A stretch of 64,000 nt of DNA from Sporothrix humicola (lineage: Eukaryota > Ascomycota > Sordariomycetes > Ophiostomatales > Ophiostomataceae), in assembly GCA_021396245.1 (NCBI GenBank), contig WNYE01000027.1:1-64000 (forward strand). The letters run 5' to 3'. The notes beneath the pieces are model-generated. The model saw nothing but the letters and a program-made list of their open reading frames with translations, was not told the origin of the DNA and did not search any database. The position numbers and the translations under genes were made by a program. The first letter of the stretch is position 1; each line of letters starts with the position of its first letter. Positions 55,047 through 64,000 of the stretch are shown here, in pieces.

Positions 55047-56678
55047 TCATTGCCGAGGGCCCTCATCTTCGCTCTCAGACTTTGGCTTTTTCGCCGGTGA
55101 CATTTCTCCACTCGGCCGCCGGTGCCTGAACTGCTTCTTCGGATCGTCTTCTATAGCATCCAGCTTTGCCAATATTTCCGTCAGGCGCTTTCTTGCGGCG
55201 AGCTCATGGCTTGTCTGGTCCTTGCCAGGACGGTAGAACCCCTTGACAATCTGCACAACAGCGTGGTAGCACTGGTACAGTAAAATACGCGTTGCGCTGT
55301 TTTGCCTCTCCTCTTGTGTGGTATGATATGGTCCACGAGAAGCTGGCTCATCATCGATATCCACACTGTTAAATCCCCCAAGAAAAGGTGTGCTGGGATT
55401 GTTGCAGAAAACAGACGCAAACAGCGGGTCTCCAAATATACAGTGACTCCAGTCACGAAGTCCAGTGACGGTGATATTTGTAGAACGTTCTGAAAAGGGG
55501 ATTGGAAAGAGTGAGCGGGCCGCACGGGTAGATGGGCCCGGACTTTTTCGTAAGTTGCCTTTTGAAGACTGCCTTTGGGTTGGTGGCGGAGATGGGGGAT
55601 GCACATCTTTCCGATCGACGCAGCTTGGTACTGCCATGCTAATATCAGCGCCTATCCCGGTACCTGACGATACGCTGGAGGAACGTGGGGTTGGTGGCAA
55701 ACGCTGCACTAGGATGTTTGTGTCATCTATGGCATCGACAACAACAAGAGATGGTGTTGTGATAGAGTCAAGAAGATGGCCCAGCCTCTGATAATGCATT
55801 CTTATTGTGGAATATGCCAGGGCCACAGCAACATCCTCCCCGTCCCTCAGGATACCCTCCAGTAGGGAATGAAAAGCTACTGACCAAGAACTCATTCTGC
55901 CGGAAAAGTTCCCAGGGTTAGACGTTCCAAAAGTGGGCTCGGATGTTAAGACGGCTAGTACTGGACCAAAACTGCCTGTCTTTGATGTGACTCGTGACAG
56001 GCTACGCAGCAGCTTACCGGCCTGGTATTCAACGGAAATTCGCTCCTCCGCGGTCAATGGCGAAGAAAGAGCAGATATTGGTGCTCCTGGCGGTGACTGG
56101 AATATGCTGAACGCCAAGGGGGTTGGCCGAATCGAAGGGAGCGAGGGGCAAGACGGGGGTGGCGATGATGGGATCGAGTCCGATGCCTCCGTGTCGACAG
56201 GAAGCTGTGAATGTAGAGTCATAGGCAGAGGACAAGGGAGAAATTTGAGAAGACCTTCTCGCAGCGCTGTGGGGAGGCCGGTTGGGCCGGCACGAGTCTT
56301 TTGGGTCTGTACATCTGACTGGATGGGCTCCCTCGTCTTTGCCTGTCCGGCCAAACACGGTTCCGGGCCGTACATGCCCGGGGCAGATCCCTCATTTAGG
56401 GATTGCGTCTCTGAAAGCTCATTTCGAAGCCACCGCACAACTAGGGCTTCTGACTCGGCCATATCTTGCTCAGAGCGTAGCAGTCGTAAAATTGGAAGTG
56501 GTGGCAGGACCACAAGGAGAGATGACATATTTGACAATTTGACCTCGTATACTTGTTGTAGTCTGCGATGCGGAAGGAGCTGTACGGAACTTATTGTTAC
56601 ATGTGGTGTAACAACGTTTGAAATGATGGTCCGTATGTCCTGGGCGGACCGATCAGTTGGCGCGGATGTTCGCTGCAT
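55047..56678 (-). CDS. APH-fold kinase-like protein, function unknown
   Basis: A single exon of 543 residues starts at ATG 56678 (MQRTSAPTDRSAQDI). The N-terminus (QLLPHRRLQQVYEVKLSN ... LVVLPPLPILRLLRSEQDMAESEALVVRWLRNELSE) matches the glycine-loop and ATP-binding lobe of aminoglycoside-phosphotransferase-type proteins. SLVVVDAIDDTNILVQ may be the catalytic loop, though the usual HGD is replaced by a DxxDxTN pattern. TGLRDWSHCIFGDPLFASVF is the metal-binding D-W and GDPL motif. The end LLYQCYHAVVQIVKGFYRPG with ARKRLTEILAKL is a conserved fungal block as I recall it. Two long Pro/Ser-rich inserts (about 80-185 and 315-385) are divergent. The open frame continues upstream in the C-rich leader but without family support, so MQRT is preferred. 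Substrate unknown; a fungus-specific small-molecule or protein kinase is plausible. Confidence 0.7.
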   Translation of the reverse strand: MQRTSAPTDRSAQDIRTIISNVVTPHVTISSVQLLPHRRLQQVYEVKLSNMSSLLVVLPPLPILRLLRSEQDMAESEALVVRWLRNELSETQSLNEGSAPGMYGPEPCLAGQAKTREPIQSDVQTQKTRAGPTGLPTALREGLLKFLPCPLPMTLHSQLPVDTEASDSIPSSPPPSCPSLPSIRPTPLAFSIFQSPPGAPISALSSPLTAEERISVEYQAGKLLRSLSRVTSKTGSFGPVLAVLTSEPTFGTSNPGNFSGRMSSWSVAFHSLLEGILRDGEDVAVALAYSTIRMHYQRLGHLLDSITTPSLVVVDAIDDTNILVQRLPPTPRSSSVSSGTGIGADISMAVPSCVDRKDVHPPSPPPTQRQSSKGNLRKSPGPSTRAARSLFPIPFSERSTNITVTGLRDWSHCIFGDPLFASVFCNNPSTPFLGGFNSVDIDDEPASRGPYHTTQEERQNSATRILLYQCYHAVVQIVKGFYRPGKDQTSHELAARKRLTEILAKLDAIEDDPKKQFRHRRPSGEMSPAKKPKSESEDEGPRQ

Positions 56679-58789
56679 GGAAAAAAGCAATCGCCACGAC
56701 AGACAAAGAGAAGAGCTGAGTTTGACAGAGATGCCTTTGCACCCGTGGTTTTGGTCTCGCAACGTCGTGGGACGTTGCAGAACAAGAAAATCTGGTGCGA
56801 CGATATTGCAAGACGTGCGCGATGTACGAGGCGTACGAGGAAGATGCGAGGTACGAAACGCGTGTGATTTGCGAGACGTACGCGCTGATCGAGATGTGGC
56901 AGGCCTTGGGACGAAGACAAGCAATGTGTCGAGCGGGTGGGCAACCTGACTGGAAAACTTTGCTGGAAGCTTTGCAATGTGTCGATTCAGGTACGATCGG
57001 ATGGATGGTTTATAAGAAACGTGAAGCTCGTGATGAAGGTGGAGATGCCGGTGATAATGGTGGTGGTCGCAGCAGTGGCCACGCGTCAAGGGCAAATCCT
57101 CCAAGAACCTCCAGTCAGGAAGTATCTCCTTCTGTTGCATCGTCTACTTGCTTTTGGAGAAGGGGAGGGGAGGGGGTAGTAGTGAGATATCGATAGAAAA
57201 TGGAGGGTGTAGAAATGTCACGAATATATCTTATTGAATGATTGAAGGTGCTACCGATGGCTGAAGATCAAGCAGCAGCGGGTAGTGAGCTAGGTGGGAA
57301 GATACCGGTGGGAAAAATCTCACATGTATTTACCCTTATAAGGGGCTGGACTTATAATAGGGGCTGTTAGAGAGGCACTAAGTCTCCAATGTTTGCTGCC
57401 GGTAATTACGCCGGGCTTTTGTCGTGACTATTCGTATAGCGCGTTGGCGTTGCTGGCCGTCTGTTTGATCTCGAGGCTCGTCAACACATGTGCGAGTGAC
57501 ACGAGAACTCGTTGAAACGGACCCGGAAAGGCCAGGGCGCAAGGTAGCAAAAAAAAAAATTGCCGTGTCAATACTGTCGTCTTTGCCTGCCACAGTCCAC
57601 ATTGCAGCATGCACCAGAGATTAAATGAACCTGATGTAGTGCATGCAACGGAGGCGGACAATGCATCATTAAAAAAAATATGTGATGTAAACTGGCGCGT
57701 AACAAAAGAGCCGGTAGAAGAGACAATAATATAAACGTAGCAACGGCAGGCTAGAATGATGGGAATAGCGAGATGAGACCAGACAAGGCTTGGTTGGAAG
57801 GATTGTGTCGAAAGATGCAGAGAAAATGCTCTCAACCAAGCTCCGTGCTAATAGCACCATGCATGATGTAAGAAATGATCCGCTTACATGCACCTCCGGG
57901 CTGTTAGATATGTCTGGAAGAGGAAGATAGAAGCGAGAAACCAGAAACCAGAAACAAAAAATGAGATACGGTAAATTTGTGACAGCTGGAACGAAGGCCA
58001 CGTCTGGTGCAGACAGAATGCTGTTGAGCAGTGGTAACTGCATAAGCTAATGGTACACGAAACGCTGCTTGATCGGGGCTGGAATCAACTCGGTCCGTTG
58101 TTGACTTGTAAGGTAGCCGGCCAAGGTGGAAAGAAGCTTTTGCAGCCGGGCGTGCACTGAGGAGCCAAGCGATGATTTATAGCCTCTTTCTAGTGCATTC
58201 TCGTCTCTTTCCAAGAAGACATGATGGAGATGTATCGGGGGGGGGTCCTGTAGTGTGGTGAGAAAGGCAAAATAAAGGGGGGAGGGTGGGGGATGCAAGT
58301 GTGTTTGTTAAGAAGGAGTGGCGTTCTATTTGTTCTGTTTCCCATATGGCTTTCTGTGATAATCCGTATGGAGCTTGATTTTCTTATCCCGCAAGTTCAG
58401 CCCAGCTATACTCTGTGTCGGTACGATCCGATGGCAGGCCTGGATATGGCAGTCTTAGGACTTTAGAGAAATGGCTTTTGTGTTTGCCTGTGTCCTGGCA
58501 CGCTGTGTTTATGTAGACTTGGGCTTGGACGGCCGGCTCGCAGGTGAGAGGCCACGCCGAGCCCTGTAACGGCCAATCTTCTTGGGTAGCGAGACAACGA
58601 GGAAAGCCACTTACTAGCAGCACGAAGCGAACAACAAGCGAGATGGTCCAAAAAAAAAAAAAAATGGCGGCGCGCGCGGGGGGGTGGGCGAGAAGAAGAA
58701 GAAGAAGCAACAGGCGGAAATGGACGGGCTCAAGCGAGAGAAGCAATATTGGCGTAGCCAGACAAAGACAGGGGTCACTAAGACTAGAG

Positions 58790-58817
58790 AATGGAGAATG
58801 GAGAATGGAGAATGGGG
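58790..58817. repeat. 7-bp tandem repeat GAGAATG x4
   Basis: Roughly four consecutive GAGAATG units form a local simple repeat in intergenic DNA. Confidence 0.7.
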
Positions 58818-59728
58818 GATGGGCGCAGAGGTTGTCAGAATGAGAGAAGCAAAGGTGTCGAGAGTGCCAATGTGTGTGCCATCCAGTCTCGTGTGCTTTG
58901 ACAGGATGTTCCGTTGCTTGCGCCGTGTGTGCTGGGTTTATGATACCAGGCGTGTGGATGTGCAGGCATCTGGCGTTACAAAAGCTCGCCCATTGTGAGA
59001 TGCGGCGCGGGCGGAGGCTGAATGGAAGCCGTCCTGGCGAATGGGGTGTTACAGGTAGCGAGGGACGGATGGGGTGTGGTCCAGGACGGGCTACTGTCGC
59101 CGTTTGGAGTATCATGCCCGATGCCTGCCGAGAGACAGGTTCGACAGGGTAGGGGGAGCGGAGAGTAGGCCTAGTGGGGAGAGGAAAGCCGGAGACAAAG
59201 GAAGGCACAGACGTATCCTGTTTTAATGGCAGCTGCGATCCTCAAGCTTAAAGGTTGTAGGGTAGGCAAAGAGTAAGTAAACATACTGTGTAATTATTGC
59301 TTCGTTCTGGTGCCATGAAACAGGCAGGTAAGGCAACAAAGTCTAGGTAGCAAAATCTTCACTCCCGTAACGAAGTCCCGTTACCATACAGCAGTGTTAT
59401 ATTGAGCATATTGCAATTGCATACGACATACAGAGAACTTGGAAAGATCCACGTGCAAATTACTTCCTGCTAAGAATGCAGGAAAGGGTTATACGCAGGA
59501 AGTGCTTATTCAAGCAATAATCACTGAAGAAGGAAAAAGACGGGGACAAGGGGACAAAATCAATAAAGGGCAGCTCGGAATCATCCAGTGCATGGTGTTT
59601 GCAGGCCAATATACTGTTTTGGGCAGGTGTACTGGTGAGATGGGCAGGGGCAAGCGAGACAGCCCAGCTGTGATTGGTTGGCTTTTAGCGAGATACCAAA
59701 TTGAAGCTCAAACGAGTGACATCATGGC

Positions 59729-59762
59729 AGCTTCGAAAGGATAATAGCTTCGAAAGGATAAT
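59729..59762. repeat. Perfect 17-bp tandem duplication
   Basis: AGCTTCGAAAGGATAAT occurs twice head to tail (59729-59745 and 59746-59762) without mismatch, suggesting a recent duplication. Confidence 0.9.
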
Positions 59763-60560
59763 AAAGCTTTCTCACTCTGCCTTCTGCCGGGGACAGAGAA
59801 ACGCAGATGGGTGTGCAGATCCAAATACTCCCACGTCGCCCGTGTTGGATAGAAAAGAGAAGAAGGGATAAGGTTCCGGGGGTGGACGGAATCACCTTCG
59901 ATGCCGTGCCATATTCTTCTCAGGCTTATTCCCATCTAGCCCGTCTCGCCCGTCCACCGTGGCACTATTGTCCTCATAAGTACTTCACGGAGGCACAATC
60001 ATTCCAAGCCGAGGCAGGATGAGCCTGGTGAAGTATACCGGCTACGGAAGAAATGAAGTCAATGTGTCGTATTTTAGCTTTTCCATAAGCTCAGCGTACG
60101 ACACACACCATGTACGACGTAGAGTCCCTCTCTTCCCTCTCTTCGTTCTGTGGTCCCGCACGACAGACGACGTGACAAGTAGTGACAGGATGTGCCAACT
60201 GTCTGGACAGGTTGGGTTGCAGCCCGCCTGCGGCTCGTCAAATTTATCGCAATAGGGCTTAGCGCCATGGGGTGTCCCACAGCGGATGCGACTAGCATGG
60301 ATTTTCGGCGCCTCGCCGTTGGCCCCTAGCGTGTCTGTGTGAGCCTGCGTTCATCATCTGCTGGATGTTGCACCCACTGTCACCGTAAAATTTTCATATT
60401 GAAAGTTGTTTGGCAAAACGTGCTTCGCAATGGCAAATTCTCTGTGGAGAGTAGATACGCTCGAACCTCTATGGGGATGATGGATTATTATAATACACCT
60501 TTACTTATTTTACTTGCTAGTAAGGAGGGCGTTGTCATTGTGGTTTTATGATAGAAATTA

Positions 60561-60919
60561 GAGATATATATGTATATTATTATTATTATTATTATTATTA
60601 TCCGCCTTTCTCAGTCAATCCTGACTATTGGCGACTAGCTAGACAGAACCCTCATGGGGGAAAAACTGTCACAGAATTGTGTGTGTAAACTTTCCTTACA
60701 CGGGTGCGTGTTGGCCCCTTTATGGCAACTTGGTAGGGTAAATAAAAGAAACAAATGAAAGGGTAAACGAAATAAAACAAATAGAATAAATCAAATAAAA
60801 GAACGACTGTGTAGCCCATGATCTGGGCTCCTCTTCCGACGTTGAGGCCGAGCATTGCCGGCGCCATGACGAGCCCTCCATCCTCGCCGCCTTCGGCGCC
60901 CGGAGATATATATGTATAT
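60561..60919 (-). mobile_element. 5'-truncated LINE-like insertion with 17-bp target-site duplication
   Basis: Identical 17-bp direct repeats (GAGATATATATGTATAT) lie at 60561-60577 and 60903-60919. Between them, 60578-60902 (325 bp) reads on the minus strand as a GC-rich start (from CGGGCGCCGAAGGCGG), a middle rich in TTTATTT, an end TGACTGAGAAAGGCGGA and then a (TAA)n tail of about 23 nt. A 3' trinucleotide tail, truncated 5' end and target-site duplication are the marks of target-primed reverse transcription by non-LTR elements; fungal Tad-type LINEs often end in such repeats. No reverse-transcriptase coding remains, so the family is not named. Orientation follows from the tail. Confidence 0.68.
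60578..60600. repeat. TAT/ATT trinucleotide tract (LINE tail)
   Basis: About 7.7 perfect TAT units directly follow the left target-site copy. On the minus strand this is the 3' tail of the LINE-like insertion. Confidence 0.9.
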
Positions 60920-61537
60920 ATGGTTATAAAAAATAAATAAAATAAAATATAAAAAAAGGCCGGAAGGGTTTAATCAAAGAAGGCATTTATTAAATGTGAC
61001 GGTTGAAACAACGGCTTGGTGAACAGGAGAGAAAGCGAAAATGAAGAAAATACGAAAAAGTCATTCTACTCCATATACTACCTCGGCCCCAGTAGTTTTC
61101 CTATAAGCAAATTTTGGTCGCATGGTAGGTGAAAGACCGACCTGCGAGTATTCATTTCTTGTGTTCCGTTTTTATCTGAACACTACTTAACTTGCACGAT
61201 GCACATGGCATTAATAATGGGCAATATCCCTGAGAGCTCGGCCTTGCACCAATCTCGTTTATGGCCAGTGCAAGATTAACAAGATTAACAAGATGGACAA
61301 GTATGGCAGCTCGGGCAGCTATTATATATATAAAAAAAAGCAGCTCGCTTCTAGGCTGCCCTTTATCTCACGAGCAAGCATGTCAGACAACAAAGCCAAG
61401 CTCATGTGTCCAAGTGGCCTTCTGTACCGTATCCTCCCTACCTCTGGTGTTGTATATCGGCATCTCACCGTCCTCCATCTTCCACACCAGCAGAGCCGGT
61501 GCATGTTATATTGTCAGCCCATGTGTTCTAGGACACC

Positions 61538-62998
61538 TCAATTGTTGCATTTGGCGGAGCCTGTTTTGCTTTTGTCTTTGAGCTGGACGTTGGAAAGCTC
61601 CGATAAATTGTATTTTCGTAGGTCGTTCCAGTCCCCGTCCACGACACTCATACCACAGGTATACTTGCATTGACATGGTCAGTATTAGTGGCTTCATTAC
61701 ATTGAGTCAAGATGAATGGGCTGCAATATAACGTTACCCGGAATATCTCGATTAATATGACTTTGTCTGGGTTCACAAGTTCGACCTTGTGATGCTTTTG
61801 GTTGATAAGGCCTGCAACCATATCTATCACATTTCGGCGTTCGAGCTCGTGATGGTGGCGGAAGGATGGACGGATTGCAAACTATTGTAAGAGTGGAAGA
61901 AATGAAAGCGTCAAAACACCGAAAGTTATAGGAGGGGAGGAACAATGAGAGAAAGGAAGGCAAACGCACTGTGTGGGCGGGCTTTTCTTGGACCAAGCCC
62001 TCATGTTTCTCAGGCGTGGCATCGGCTGTTCCAAGGGTCTCTTCACCACTGATGATTCCGTTAGGAGATGGAGACGAATGTGCAGCCAGAGTGAACCACG
62101 GCGACAACACCTTAAGTGCCACATCTCGGACCCCTTTTTCGGTGGCTCGCCCACTAGCCGCAATGGGTGTCAGTCGGTTCAAATACCGGAAGGAACGTGC
62201 CACCGGAGGGGCAAGTCCGGTGCCATCGGAAACCCCGTTCATGACAACCGCGGCCGTCTCGGCGTCCTGCTTCACATCGAGGCTTATTTGGTGGGCCATC
62301 GCAACTGGATCAATGGGCGGCGCCGTTTTCGAGAACAAAAGACACTCGACATTGAGGCGAATCTGTGTGAAATGACTGCTCCTGTTCTTCGAAGGCGCCT
62401 TCAACAATGCAATCTCTTTCTGGACGAGGTCTTCGATTGTGTCTACCACAGGTGCTGTGGCGCCATCACTGTTTGAAGCATCCCCATCACCCGCAGCGAC
62501 AGAATCATCGCCGGGATCATCATCGGCCTCACCTGGGATTGAGATTCCGTACATTTTCTTGGCATACTATGGTCGGAGAGCCCCGGAAGAAACAAAGGAC
62601 GCAGACAGATGGTTAGCCCATGTGAAATAGATAGAGGGCACGCGGGTGCACTCTTTGGACATCGACGGGATCCTTTTGTGGGTTATTCATACCTTGTCGA
62701 ACAGATCCATCATTTCACGGGCTGCCCGGCCTTCCATCCCTCGGGCGCATGTAACCCAGATACCGACATCGCCAGGCTCGACGTTGCCACGGTCTACGTG
62801 GAGAACCTTGACCTTCTGGTGCGGAGTCGCCCATTTGCCATTGTTACCGCCCTGCAATTACTGTGAGCGAGTATTCGGGTGTAGACCACCAGGGCGAGAA
62901 GACGACCGTCTCTCAAGTCTTCATATCTAGCCAACCTTCTTTCTTTTCGCGTTAGGGACTGCGTCAAGCGGACTCTTTCTTTTCGCCGATTCTGACAT
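61538..62998 (-). CDS. TAN1: tRNA acetylation factor Tan1 (THUMP domain)
   Basis: Five exons, complement(61538-61663, 61738-61881, 61970-62566, 62693-62851, 62936-62998), give 362 residues. Tan1 binds tRNA-Ser and tRNA-Leu through a THUMP domain and works with Kre33/NAT10 to form N4-acetylcytidine at position 12. The N-terminus is basic (MSESAKRKSPLDAVPNAKRK), followed by GIWVTCARGMEGRAAREMMDLFDKYAKKMYG, an acidic spacer, EIALLKAP, ARSFRYLNRLTPIAASGRATEKGVRDVALKVL (THUMP), FAIRPSFRHHHELERRNVIDMVAGLI, VNPDKVILIEIFR and YTCGMSVVDGDWNDLRKYNLSEL. All introns are phase 0 with GT..AG ends; intron 1 has a weak GTTGGC donor. The last exon is essential because the family's C-terminal CGMSVV...LRKYN block lies there. 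Confidence 0.93.
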
Positions 62999-63613
62999 TA
63001 TTTTGTGTTGAGATTAAAGGAGCCGAGCCCTGAAGGCAAAGTGCGGGATTATGTACGACGTAGTAGTTGTGCGTTCAGCTTTGAGATTAAGACAAGAGTT
63101 GAGTACGTCGTATGCTGTGTGGGATTGATACGAATGTTTAGACGGGATGTGAGGTTGGGGGTGAGAAAAATGGCACTACATAGTGTCTCTTAATATGGGG
63201 GTAATGCTACTAGTTGGCGGATCAGTGACATTAGATCACATTATTATCACGTGATACCATCATCATACAAGAATATCACATGAAGCCGTTTACAGCACGG
63301 TTTGAATACGATAAAATCTGGGTAACAGTACGTAGAAGATTCCGGGAAAATATACGGAAACGAGTTGCCGTCGCTACCTTGTTACTCCATTATTTAGTCT
63401 TGCTATCCCGTGGAAATACAAAGAACAACCTTGTTTATTCTTTGGCCATAGAAACACACACACACGCACACACCAAAAACAAACCAAAATAAAACTCCAG
63501 TTACAACAAGACAAATTTTAAATGACCACAAGTATATCTCAATACCTGTTGCGAGAAACGAGACAAACATATATCAACTCATCACCCTTTCGAAGCTGAT
63601 CCTTACATAGTGC
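62999..63613. promoter_or_regulatory. TAN1 promoter region and PDC 3' side
   Basis: These 615 bp lie upstream of TAN1 and downstream of the pyruvate decarboxylase stop. Two TACGWCGTA words in opposite orientation sit at 63054-63062 and 63104-63112, 56 and 106 bp upstream of the TAN1 ATG, so they may be promoter elements. An AC run is at 63457-63475. No gene is seen. Confidence 0.45.
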
Positions 63614-64000
63614 CTACTCGGCGGTCTTCGAGTTTGTCTTTGCGCTGGCTTCTGCTGTCAAGACAAGAGATCTCGGTGCATCCTCTTTGGGCATGTAGAG
63701 TTCGACAAACTGCAAACGTTTTGCGGCTGCAAAGTCCTTATCAGTTAGAAGTCTATCCAGCTCGGTGACGGACTTGACCTGGAACTTGGCAGTCCTTTGT
63801 TCGGTACCGCCAAACACAGTCACCAGATCCTTGAATTTCCACGCAGAAATGTCATTGTAATCAGCATCCATGCCGTGAATGAATCTCTCAATGGTAAATC
63901 CATCGTTGCAAATCAAAAAGCTGGTAGCAAGCGTGCGCTTGTTAGCGTAACCACACAAGTTCAAGGTAGGGAAGATAAGAAAAAGCTTGGCTTACATGAT
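63614..64000 (-). CDS. Pyruvate decarboxylase, C-terminal end (partial)
   Basis: The gene runs off the right edge. Visible exons are complement(63614-63920) and the last 5 nt of the preceding exon (63996-64000). The spliced reading begins IIFLICNDGFTIERFIHGMDADYNDISAWKF, the end of the thiamine-diphosphate-binding domain of pyruvate decarboxylase, with NDGFTIE close to the cofactor. It ends RLQFVELYMPKEDAPRSLVLTAEASAKTNSK. The enzyme converts pyruvate to acetaldehyde and CO2 in fermentative metabolism. The 75-nt intron 63921-63995 (GTAAGC donor, CCAG acceptor) contains an in-frame stop when unspliced. Family assignment rests on about 100 residues but these are distinctive. Confidence 0.9.

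Larger units (their letters stand above)
56679..61537. other. 4.9-kb gene-free region
   Basis: No protein or RNA gene is supported except the LINE-like remnant listed separately. The region nearest the APH-fold gene (56679-57180) should be its leader. Low-complexity patches include poly-A (57550, 57667, 58650), GAA runs (58690-58707) and GGAGAAT repeats (58790-58817). The 274-codon minus-strand frame at 58384-59208 looks compositional. TACGACGTA is at 60113-60121. 60920-61250 is AT-rich without features. Confidence 0.5.

Noticed and set aside
58384..59208. 274-codon open frame on the minus strand
   Set aside because: Compositional frame with poly-Leu and Pro-rich stretches, microsatellites and no family resemblance.

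Overview
The window is nuclear DNA of a filamentous ascomycete fungus, most likely Pezizomycotina and probably Sordariomycetes. This is inferred from short 50-170 nt GT..AG introns, single-gene transcription units with no operons, protein sequences close to filamentous-fungal families (Atg4, HAUS1 of augmin, cytochrome b5-fused sphingolipid desaturase, Mrs3/4 mitoferrin), and long pyrimidine-rich leaders. No species can be named from the sequence alone.

All the clear genes are conserved housekeeping genes. From left to right: a truncated acyl-CoA-ligase-like tail (1-132); ATG4 (+); an LRO1-type phospholipid:diacylglycerol acyltransferase (-); N-acetyltransferase NAA30 (+); the diphthamide-pathway WD40 esterase DPH7 (-); a DUF1917 protein (+); a delta-8 sphingolipid desaturase (+); a 62-residue small protein (+); VAC14 (+); augmin subunit HAUS1 (-); an ER TPR-DnaJ co-chaperone (+); mitoferrin MRS3/4 (-); dihydrolipoyl dehydrogenase (-); nucleolar SGD1/NOM1 (-); SRP14 (+); a three-RRM Gbp2/Hrb1-type mRNA-binding protein (-); COQ9 (+); SMC6 (-); an Ecd/SGT1 family protein (+); an APH-fold kinase-like protein (-); tRNA acetylation factor TAN1 (-); and the last exon of pyruvate decarboxylase (-) at the right edge. 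Exon structures were worked out by hand from splice signals, reading phase and family alignment from memory.

The genes do not form a cluster. They cover autophagy and vacuole lipid signalling (ATG4, VAC14), lipid metabolism (LRO1, SLD), mitochondrial function (MRS3/4, DLD, COQ9), translation and RNA (DPH7, NAA30, SGD1, SRP14, TAN1, Gbp2-like), and chromosome or spindle maintenance (SMC6, HAUS1).

Several long gene-free stretches (14.6-17.8, 28.9-32.0, 41.8-46.5 and 56.7-61.5 kb) hold low-complexity DNA and microsatellites. One holds a 5'-truncated LINE-like insertion flanked by a perfect 17-bp target-site duplication. The most unusual signal is a set of related short intergenic words (TACTCCGTA, TACGTCGTA, GTATCTTAC) that recur far above chance and, in every copy I located, lie outside coding exons.
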